25,223 bases of DNA from an uncultured Eubacteriales bacterium (GTDB lineage: Bacteria; Bacillota; Clostridia; Oscillospirales; Oscillospiraceae). A program made the translations under genes and the position numbers. Under the pieces are notes generated by a model. That model was given only the letters and a program-made list of their open reading frames with translations, was not told the origin of the DNA and searched no databases. Within the stretch, counting starts at the first letter, position 1. Each line of letters begins with the position of its first letter. Shown here one piece after another: positions 16,400 through 22,734 of this stretch. Location of the stretch: NCBI GenBank assembly GCA_900553805.1, contig USEU01000027.1:1-25223 (forward strand), given 5' to 3'.

Positions 16400-17323
16400 A
16401 TGAACGATACGAAAGAAAAGCGGCGGACGGTTCACCGCAGGCTGAGACTTACCAATGACGACCTCTGGGGGTACGTCTTTATTGCTGCCGCCATGGTGAT
16501 TTTCTGCGTTTTTACCCTGTACCCCGTGATCAGCGCCATTTATACCAGCTTCCTGAAATACAAGCCCTTCGGCTCCAAGTTTATCGGCCTGAAGAACTAT
16601 GCCGATACGCTGAAGTTCTCCAAATTTAATCTTTTCTACAAGGCGGCTTACAACACCGCGCTCTATACGGTGATCGTGGTGCCCCTGTCGCTGCTGCTTT
16701 CCTTTGCCATTGCGGTGATGATCCTGCCCTTTAAGAAAAAGGTGCAGTCCATCTTCAAGGCCATGTATTACCTGCCCGGCATCGCTTCCGGCGTGGCGCT
16801 GAGCGTGGTGTGGCTGTGGCTGTACGATTCCTCCCCGGATGGGATCTTCAATCGGCTGCTGGGCTTCTTTGGCATCCCGGCCCAGAACTGGCTCTCATCC
16901 ACCAAAACCTCGATGCTTTCCCTGATCATCATGGCGCTGCTTTCCAGCCATGGCGTAAGGGTTATCACATATATTGCCGCCCTGCTGGGCATTGACAACA
17001 GCTATTTCGAGGCGGCCGAGCTGGACGGTGCAACCTTCTTCCAGAAGGTGCGCTATATCGTCTGGCCTCTGGTCAAGCCTACCACTCTGTTTCTGCTGAT
17101 CACCGGCGTCATCGGCTCCTTCCAGGTGTTTATGAACGCCTACATCATGACCGGCGGCGGCCCGGACAATTCCACCACCATGATCGGCCTGCTGATCTAC
17201 CGCAACGCCTTCGAGCGGAACGAGTTCGGCATGGCCTGCGCCCAGGCGATCCTGCTGACCATTGTCATTGCCATTATGTCCCTGTTCCAGTTCAAGGCGA
17301 TGGGCGTGGACGTCGAGTATTAA
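16400..17323 (+). CDS. ABC sugar transporter permease 1 (MsmF/UgpA type)
   Basis: A 307-residue inner-membrane permease with six hydrophobic helices. After a basic cytoplasmic N-terminus (KEKRRTVHRRLRL) come a first helix at about residues 30-55 and the binding-protein-dependent transport core. The EAA loop that docks the ATPase is seen at about 203-225: FEAAELDGATFFQKVRYIVWPLVKPTT, with the conserved Gly. NAYIMTGGGPDNSTTMIGLLIYRNAF near the end is typical of MalF/UgpA/MsmF-like subunits. The ATG at 16400 follows GGAGGTGG; earlier in-frame starts lie in the hairpin. It pairs with the permease directly downstream (13-base gap). No ATPase gene is in the cluster, so a shared MsmK/UgpC-type ATPase elsewhere is presumably used. 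Confidence 0.92.
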   Translation: MNDTKEKRRTVHRRLRLTNDDLWGYVFIAAAMVIFCVFTLYPVISAIYTSFLKYKPFGSKFIGLKNYADTLKFSKFNLFYKAAYNTALYTVIVVPLSLLLSFAIAVMILPFKKKVQSIFKAMYYLPGIASGVALSVVWLWLYDSSPDGIFNRLLGFFGIPAQNWLSSTKTSMLSLIIMALLSSHGVRVITYIAALLGIDNSYFEAAELDGATFFQKVRYIVWPLVKPTTLFLLITGVIGSFQVFMNAYIMTGGGPDNSTTMIGLLIYRNAFERNEFGMACAQAILLTIVIAIMSLFQFKAMGVDVEY

Positions 17324-17336
17324 GGAGGGAATAGAC

Positions 17337-18206
17337 ATGGCATCAACCGGACTTTATTCCCAGCACCTGGACAATGTGAAGATCCGCTACCTGCGCAACG
17401 CGGTCATCGCCATTGTGCTGACCATCCTGGCGGCGGCGACACTGTTCCCCATTTGCTACATGATCCTCTCCGCCTTTGGCCCCAACGTGTCCACAGCGGG
17501 CAATATGCGCACCATCTTCCCCGCCCGCTTTACGCTGGAATCCTTCCAGGCATTCTTTGATTTCAACGAGCATTCTCTGCGCTGGATCATCAACAGCTGC
17601 ATCGTGGCCTCCTGCGCCGTGGTTGGCAATGTGGTCTTCGCCTCCATGGCGGGCTATGCCTTCGCCAAGATCAAATTCAGGGGCAGCAGCATTCTGTTTG
17701 CCATGATCCTGGTGGCCATGATGATCCCCTATCAGGTGACGCAGGTCCCCCTGTACATCCTGATGGTGCGTAAATTCTCCATGACCAATACCTATGCGGC
17801 CATGATCCTGCCGGGGCTGTGCACGGCCTACAATATCTTCCTGTGCAAGCAGTTCTTTACCGGCCTGCCCACGCCGCTGATCGAGAGCGCGAAGATCGAG
17901 GGCTGCAACCAGTTCCAGATCTTTGTGAAGATCATCCTGCCCCTGGCAAAGACGGTGCTGGCCGTCATGGCCATCAATACCTTCATGTCCAGCTGGAATG
18001 ATTTCTTCTGGCCCTTCCTTGTGACCAACAACCCGGCCATGTTCACCATCCAGGTGGGCCTGAAGCAGTTCAAGTTTGCCAACGAGACCCTGTTCGCCCC
18101 CATGATGGCGGGCGCGACCATCTCCGCACTGCCCATGTTCATCCTGTTCTTCTCCTTGCAGAAGTACTTCATGGAGGGCGTCACCATCGGCGCTGTCAAG
18201 GGCTGA
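17337..18206 (+). CDS. ABC sugar transporter permease 2 (MsmG/UgpE type)
   Basis: A 289-residue inner-membrane permease, partner of the preceding one. Helix 1 at about residues 22-45 (AVIAIVLTILAAATLFPICYMILSAF) is followed by the MalG-like core: GYAFAKIKFRGSSILFAMILVAMMIPYQVTQVPLYILM, the EAA loop at about 183-203 (ESAKIEGCNQFQIFVKIILPLAKTVL), and NTFMSSWNDFFWPFLV, diagnostic of MalG/UgpE/MsmG subunits. The ATG at 17337 has TAAGGAGGG, which begins at the stop codon of permease 1, at good spacing; an overlapping upstream start at 17262 is unlikely. A hairpin without a U-tract follows, then the acetyltransferase gene, so the operon probably continues. Confidence 0.92.
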   Translation: MASTGLYSQHLDNVKIRYLRNAVIAIVLTILAAATLFPICYMILSAFGPNVSTAGNMRTIFPARFTLESFQAFFDFNEHSLRWIINSCIVASCAVVGNVVFASMAGYAFAKIKFRGSSILFAMILVAMMIPYQVTQVPLYILMVRKFSMTNTYAAMILPGLCTAYNIFLCKQFFTGLPTPLIESAKIEGCNQFQIFVKIILPLAKTVLAVMAINTFMSSWNDFFWPFLVTNNPAMFTIQVGLKQFKFANETLFAPMMAGATISALPMFILFFSLQKYFMEGVTIGAVKG

Positions 18207-18221
18207 TTCACACAAACGAAC

Positions 18222-18250
18222 GCGGCCCCCACTGCTATGGTGGGGGCCGC
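18222..18250 (+). other. Intercistronic hairpin without U-tract
   Basis: GCGGCCCCCAC (18222-18232), loop TGCTATG, GTGGGGGCCGC (18240-18250): a perfect 11-bp stem, followed by CGTGCTGAGGGAGG, not by T residues. It is therefore not a normal Rho-independent terminator; an mRNA-stabilising or processing element between transporter and enzyme genes is likelier. Confidence 0.6.
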
Positions 18251-18268
18251 CGTGCTGAGGGAGGAACC

Positions 18269-19234
18269 ATGATAAGAAACTATTTGCCGTCCGATGAGCA
18301 TAGTCTGCTGGAGCTGTGGAATACGGCTGGGCTTCAGCTGGGCTTTGCGCCGCTGAAGCAGGAGGCATTCCGCCGCCTGCTCACCGGGCATCCCAATTTT
18401 TCCCCGGAATACACCTTCGTGCTGGAGGAGGCGGGGCGCATCCTTGGCTTCGTCAACGGGTGCACCGGCGCGGATATCCCCAAGGGGGATGTGCGGGGCT
18501 ATGTCAGCTGCCTGATCCTGGCCCCGGAGGCGGACAACGATGAAAACACCGCCCGCCTGCTGGAAGCGCTGGAGGATGCCTTCCGCCGGGCAGGCAGGCG
18601 TTACAGCGCCGTCACGTTTTTTAACCCCATCCGCCTGCCCTGGATCATCCCCGGTACGCCGGGCCACCAGCACAACAACGCGCCGGGCATCGCCCTGGAT
18701 ATCCCCCTGCACGACCGCATGATCGCCCAGGGCTACCGGGAAACCACCCGGGAGTGTGCCATGTACCTGAACCTGGCCGATTTTGAGACCCCGGCATGGG
18801 TGGAGGAAAAGGCGGAGAAGATGGCAGCCCAGGGCTACCACGTGGCGCGCTATGACGCAGCCCGGCACACCGGGCTGGAGGAAATGGTGGCTGCGCTGGA
18901 AAACCCCATGTGGTCATCGGAAATTCCGGCAGCAGGGAAAGCCAACATGGATTTGCTGGTTGGCCTGAAGGACAATACCTGCGCGGGCTTTACCGGCCCC
19001 GTCTACCCGGAGGAAACCGGCCGGGGCTATTTTGCGGGTCTGGGCGTCGCGCCCCAGTATCAGGGGCACGGGCTGGGGACGCTGCTGTTCTACCGCCTGC
19101 TGGCGCGGGAAAAGCAGGTGGGGTCCCAATACATGTCCCTGTTCACCGGGGAGGATAACCATGCACGATATATCTATCTGGGCGCCGGGTTCCGCATCGT
19201 GCGGACCTTCGGTGTGCTGATAAAGGAGCTGTGA
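18269..19234 (+). CDS. Two-domain GNAT family N-acetyltransferase
   Basis: A 321-residue cytosolic protein that looks like two tandem GNAT (acetyl-CoA dependent) domains. The N-terminal half begins MIRNYLPSDEHSLLELWNTAG and contains YTFVLEEAGRILGFVNGCTG and a beta-bulge region GYVSCLILAPEADN. The C-terminal half contains the acetyl-CoA pyrophosphate loop GLGVAPQYQGHGLGTLLFYRLL (about 258-279) and ends with NHARYIYLGAGFRIVRTFGVLIKEL. The start has GGGAGGAACC. It is followed after 4 bases by the PIG-L gene. Clostridium acetobutylicum GlmA, which acetylates glucosamine and glucosaminides during cell-wall recycling, is also a GNAT encoded near nagZ; by context this could be a functional counterpart, but substrate identity is inference and I could not compare the sequences. 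Confidence 0.82.
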   Translation: MIRNYLPSDEHSLLELWNTAGLQLGFAPLKQEAFRRLLTGHPNFSPEYTFVLEEAGRILGFVNGCTGADIPKGDVRGYVSCLILAPEADNDENTARLLEALEDAFRRAGRRYSAVTFFNPIRLPWIIPGTPGHQHNNAPGIALDIPLHDRMIAQGYRETTRECAMYLNLADFETPAWVEEKAEKMAAQGYHVARYDAARHTGLEEMVAALENPMWSSEIPAAGKANMDLLVGLKDNTCAGFTGPVYPEETGRGYFAGLGVAPQYQGHGLGTLLFYRLLAREKQVGSQYMSLFTGEDNHARYIYLGAGFRIVRTFGVLIKEL

Positions 19235-19238
19235 GAAT

Positions 19239-19943
19239 ATGAAAAAGCATACGATCCTTGCCATCGGCGCGCACATCGGCGACGCCGAGCTGACCGCCGG
19301 AGCGCTGCTCGCCACCTGCGCCGTCCACGGCGGCCGGGCCGTCACCCTGGCCCTGACGGCAGGGGAGAAGGGTGCGCCCGCCGGGGCGGATATCGCCGAA
19401 TACCGCCGGGGGAAGATCGCGGAGGCGGAGGCTTTCGCCACCGACCTGGGGGGAGAGGCCTATGTCCTGCCCTATGAGGACGGCCTGCTGCCGGACAACG
19501 ACGAGGTGCGCTTCGCCGTGTGCGACGTCATTCGCAAGGTAAAGCCCGATATCATCGTCACCCACCACGAAAACAGCATGCACAAGGACCATATGGTCTG
19601 TCACAAAATTGTGGTAGACGCCTGGTTCTATGCCGCCATCGAGGGCTTCCAGCGGGAGGAGCCGAAGCATTTTGCCCGGCACCTGTACTTTGCCGAAAAC
19701 TGGGAGGATGCGCCCGGCTTTGAGCCGTATGTCTACCTGGATGTGACCGACGGCTTCCCCCTGTGGGAAAAGGCCATTGAGCACCACTGGTTTGCCGTCC
19801 ACTCCACCAGCTTCCCCTATAAGGAGTATTATTCCCACCTGAAGCGCCTGCGGGGCATCCAGGGAAGAAAGGGCTACTGCGAGTGCTTCATGATCCCCAA
19901 GGAGCAGTATAAGCTGGTGCAGTCCCTGGACGACCTGGCCTGA
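19239..19943 (+). CDS. PIG-L/LmbE family deacetylase-like protein
   Basis: A 234-residue protein of the PIG-L/LmbE family, zinc enzymes that remove the N-acetyl group from GlcNAc-type sugars (MshB, BshB, diacetylchitobiose deacetylase). The N-terminal metal motif reads AIGAHIGDAELTAG: His12 and Asp15 match the zinc ligands of the canonical AHPDD, but the first Asp of that motif, the general base in MshB, is Gly14 here. The later THHENSMHKDH segment supplies the HxDH-type third ligand. There is no signal peptide. AAAGGAG precedes the ATG and the gene sits 4 bases behind the acetyltransferase gene and 14 before the NamZ-type gene. By context it acts on cell-wall amino sugars; whether it deacetylates at all is uncertain. 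Confidence 0.85.
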   Translation: MKKHTILAIGAHIGDAELTAGALLATCAVHGGRAVTLALTAGEKGAPAGADIAEYRRGKIAEAEAFATDLGGEAYVLPYEDGLLPDNDEVRFAVCDVIRKVKPDIIVTHHENSMHKDHMVCHKIVVDAWFYAAIEGFQREEPKHFARHLYFAENWEDAPGFEPYVYLDVTDGFPLWEKAIEHHWFAVHSTSFPYKEYYSHLKRLRGIQGRKGYCECFMIPKEQYKLVQSLDDLA

Positions 19944-19957
19944 GAAAGGAGAAAAAT

Positions 19958-21103
19958 ATGGTTCTATTCGGTGCCGACCGGGTAGCGGAGTTTTCCCACC
20001 TGCTGTCCGGGCGCGTTGCCCTGCTCACCGGCCCCTCTGGGCGCACCAGCGGGAACGAGCCGACCATTGATGTATTAAAGCGGTGCTGCGACCTGCGGCT
20101 GCTGCTGGCCCCGGAGCACGGCGTGCGGGGCGACAAGGCGGCGGGGGCACTGTTTGCCGACGAAACCGACCCGGAGAGCGGCCTGACCGTGCGCAGCCTT
20201 TACACCAAGACCTCCAAGCGCCTGTCGGCGGAAACGCTGGCGCTGTTTGATACCCTGGTCTATGATATTGCGGACGTGGGCTGCCGGTACTATACCTTCC
20301 TGTCCACTCTGCGCTACTGCATCGAGGATTGCGCCGCCGCCGGGAAGCGCCTGGTGGTGCTGGACCGTCCCAACCCCCTGGGCGACCGGGTGGAGGGCGG
20401 CCTGCTGCGGCCGGAAACGGCCAGCTTCGTCGGCGGCTACGAAATGCCGGTGTGCTACGGCCTGACCTGCGGCGAGCTGGCGGAAATGATGAACGCGGAA
20501 CTTGGCTGCGGGTGTGATCTGCAAATCGTTCCCTGTGCCAATCTGACCAGGGCGTGTACCTTCCGGGACTGGGGGCACTATTGGGTGACGCCCAGCCTGG
20601 GAATTCCCCGGTTTGAGACGGCGCTGCTGTATCCCGGCACCTGCCTGATCGAGGGCACCAATCTGTCCGAGGGCAGGGGAACCAGCGACCCCTTTGCCAT
20701 TCTGGGCGCGCCGTTCATCCGGGCGGAGGGCTTCAGCCGGGCCTTTAACGCCCTGGGCTGCCCCGGCGTGGAGGCCACGCCGATGTACTTTGTGCCCACC
20801 ACCTCCAAGCACCAGGGAACCCTGTGCGGCGGCATTCAGCTGCACATCCTGGACGAAAGGGAGATTCGGCCCGTGGCCATGGGCGTGAAGCTGTTGGAGC
20901 TGCTTCGGCGGATGTACCCGGCGGACTTCCGCTTTCTGGACCCGGTGCGGCAGGACGGCAAGCCCTTTATCTCTCTGCTGGCCGGGCACCGGGATTTTGA
21001 AAATCCCGCCTGGGATGCGGACGCGCTGCTGGCGCGCTATGACGCTGAGAGCCGGGCCTTCCGTGAAAGAAAGGCCGCCTATGAACGATACACCAAGGAG
21101 TGA
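19958..21103 (+). CDS. namZ: Exo-beta-N-acetylmuramidase, NamZ/DUF1343 family
   Basis: A 381-residue protein of the DUF1343 family (CAZy GH171), whose founder, Bacillus subtilis NamZ (YbbC), removes MurNAc from the non-reducing ends of peptidoglycan fragments. Seen: RVALLTGPSGRTS (family NxTG-like start), LLLAPEHGVRGDKAAG, LVYDIADVGCRYYTFLSTLRYCIEDCAAAGKRLVVLDRPNPLGDRVEGGLL, and TALLYPGTCLIEGTNLSEGRGTSDPFAILGAPFI, all hallmarks of the family. B. subtilis NamZ is secreted, but here the protein starts MVLFGADRVAEF with no signal peptide and has many Cys, which suggests a cytosolic enzyme. AGAAAGGAG precedes the ATG. The nagZ-type gene follows after 3 bases, the same gene pairing as in B. subtilis. 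Substrate preference is inferred from family. Confidence 0.88.
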   Translation: MVLFGADRVAEFSHLLSGRVALLTGPSGRTSGNEPTIDVLKRCCDLRLLLAPEHGVRGDKAAGALFADETDPESGLTVRSLYTKTSKRLSAETLALFDTLVYDIADVGCRYYTFLSTLRYCIEDCAAAGKRLVVLDRPNPLGDRVEGGLLRPETASFVGGYEMPVCYGLTCGELAEMMNAELGCGCDLQIVPCANLTRACTFRDWGHYWVTPSLGIPRFETALLYPGTCLIEGTNLSEGRGTSDPFAILGAPFIRAEGFSRAFNALGCPGVEATPMYFVPTTSKHQGTLCGGIQLHILDEREIRPVAMGVKLLELLRRMYPADFRFLDPVRQDGKPFISLLAGHRDFENPAWDADALLARYDAESRAFRERKAAYERYTKE

Positions 21104-21106
21104 CCC

Positions 21107-22642
21107 ATGATGGAACTGAGCGTGAAACAACTGCTGGGCCAGAAGCTGGAATATGGCTTCCACGGCACGGCGCTGACCGAAGAATTCAAAGATCTGATCC
21201 GGGAATACAAGATCGGCAACGTGATCCTGTTCCGCCGCAATATAGAAAGCGCCGACCAGATGCGCAGGCTCTGCGGCGAGATCCGGGAGTTCATCCTCCG
21301 GGAGACCGGCATTCCGCCCTTTATCATCATCGACGAGGAGGGGGGCATGGTCTCCCGTCTGCCGAAGGACGCAGTGAATGTCCCCGGCGCGATGGCCGTC
21401 GCTGCCACCGGCGACCCGGAGAACGCCCGCCTTGCCTCCCAGATCACCATCCGTCAGCTGCGGGGCCTGGGGGCGAACTTCAATATGGCTCCCGTGCTGG
21501 ATGTGAACAGCAATCCGGCAAACCCTGTGATCGGCGTGCGCAGCTACGGCGACCGGGCGGAGCGGGTGGCTGCCTTTGGCTGTGCCTCCATTGCCCCCTA
21601 CGCGCACAGCGGCGCACACTGCTGCATCAAGCATTTCCCCGGCCACGGCGACACGGCGGTGGACAGCCACCTGGGGCTGCCCCGGGTGGACAAGACCGAG
21701 CAGGAGCTGGAGCAGCTGGAGCTGATCCCCTTCCGCCGCGCCATCCAGGCGGGCGCGCCTGCCGTGATGATGAGCCATGTGATCTTCCCCAATATCGAGG
21801 CCTCCGGGATGCCCTGCACCATGTCCCGATATATGGTGACGGAGCTGCTGCGCAAGAAACTGGGCTTCCGGGGCCTGATCTTCACCGACTGCATGGAAAT
21901 GCTGGCCATCCGGGATCACTTCGGCACCCCGGAGGGGGTAGTCGCTTCCGTCAAGGCGGGGGTGGACATTGCGGAGATCTCCGCCACCTTCGAGCTGGAG
22001 GTGCAGGCGGCGCAGGCGCTGAACCAGGCCGCCCAGCGGGGCGAGCTGGACATGGCGGAAATCCGGCAGTCCGTGGAGCGTATTCTGGAATACAAGCGGC
22101 AGCTCTTCGACGCCCCGGAGGCAGCGCTGTGCAACCGCCGGGAGGATCGGGAGGCAGTACTGCGCATGAGCCGCCAGGCCGTAACTCAGCTGGGCGGCAC
22201 CCCATTCCAGGCGGATGAGGATACCTTCTTCTGCGGCTGCGCGGATTACCGGGTATCCGGCGTAGCCAATGAGGACGGCGGCGCGGTCACGTTCCCGGAA
22301 TACATGGCCCGCACCTTCGGGGCCAAGTGGCTGGTCACGCCCAAGGAGCCGACCCGGGAGGATATCCGCCAGGCGGCGCAGCAGGCGGAGCGCTGCGGCA
22401 AGATCGTCCTTGGCACCTGCAACGGCCACCTGTTCCGGGGCCAGCTGGACCTGGCAAGAGCGCTGGCCGCACTGGGGAAACCCCTGGCCGTCATTGCCCT
22501 GCGCAACCCCTATGACCTGTCCGGCCTGCCCGCTGAGATCTGGAAGCTGGCCGCCTATGACTATGAGGAACCGGCTCTGTGTGCTCTGGCGGATGTCCTG
22601 CGCGGCGGCAAAGCCGAGGGTATCTGCCCGGTGGAGCTGTGA
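21107..22642 (+). CDS. nagZ: GH3 beta-N-acetylglucosaminidase, NagZ type
   Basis: A 511-residue family 3 glycosidase that removes terminal GlcNAc from GlcNAc-MurNAc (muropeptide) fragments. Seen: FIIIDEEGGMVSRL (72-85), NMAPVLDVNSNPANPVIGVRSYGD (126-149), the NagZ signature KHFPGHGDT (175-183) with the His of the Asp-His acid/base dyad, MMSHVIFPNI, and GLIFTDCMEMLAI with Asp261 as predicted nucleophile. Residues about 340-511 form a second, GH3_C-like domain as in Gram-positive NagZ. There is no signal peptide, in contrast to the exported B. subtilis enzyme, so a cytosolic location is likely. The start is ATG 21107 (or 21110), with AAGGAG overlapping the stop of the namZ-type gene. It is the last gene of the operon, followed by a strong terminator. 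Confidence 0.93.
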   Translation: MMELSVKQLLGQKLEYGFHGTALTEEFKDLIREYKIGNVILFRRNIESADQMRRLCGEIREFILRETGIPPFIIIDEEGGMVSRLPKDAVNVPGAMAVAATGDPENARLASQITIRQLRGLGANFNMAPVLDVNSNPANPVIGVRSYGDRAERVAAFGCASIAPYAHSGAHCCIKHFPGHGDTAVDSHLGLPRVDKTEQELEQLELIPFRRAIQAGAPAVMMSHVIFPNIEASGMPCTMSRYMVTELLRKKLGFRGLIFTDCMEMLAIRDHFGTPEGVVASVKAGVDIAEISATFELEVQAAQALNQAAQRGELDMAEIRQSVERILEYKRQLFDAPEAALCNRREDREAVLRMSRQAVTQLGGTPFQADEDTFFCGCADYRVSGVANEDGGAVTFPEYMARTFGAKWLVTPKEPTREDIRQAAQQAERCGKIVLGTCNGHLFRGQLDLARALAALGKPLAVIALRNPYDLSGLPAEIWKLAAYDYEEPALCALADVLRGGKAEGICPVEL

Positions 22643-22661
22643 CCTCTCAAGCAGAATATTG

Positions 22662-22695
22662 ACGGGGCTGCCTCCTGGTGAGACAGCCCCGTTTT
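22662..22695 (+). terminator. Terminator of the ABC/peptidoglycan-fragment operon
   Basis: ACGGGGCTG (22662-22670) pairs with CAGCCCCGT (22684-22692), with an inner CTC/GAG extension, followed by TTT. It lies 19 bases after the nagZ-type stop. Confidence 0.85.
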
Positions 22696-22703
22696 GACCG
22701 ACA

Positions 22704-22728
22704 AGCGGGCGGCCGCTGGCCGCTCGCT
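22704..22728. other. GC-rich hairpin between convergent genes
   Basis: AGCGGGCGGCC (22704-22714) and GGCCGCTCGCT (22718-22728) pair with one mismatch or wobble around a 3-base loop, 6 bases after the stop of the minus-strand repeat protein. No T-run follows directly on the minus strand (GCTTGTCGG), so on its own it is a poor terminator; together with the neighbouring hairpin it may end transcripts of the secreted protein. Confidence 0.5.
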
Positions 22729-22734
22729 GCGCGC

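Noticed and set aside
14966..16435. A 489-codon minus-strand open frame opposite the binding protein gene
   Set aside because: It is a shadow: a His/Gly/Val-rich translation without domains, covering the hairpin and the receptor's own ribosome binding site.
18222..18250. Hairpin after permease 2 as the operon terminator
   Set aside because: No U-tract follows the stem, and the next gene has no promoter of its own, so the operon most likely continues to the nagZ-type gene.
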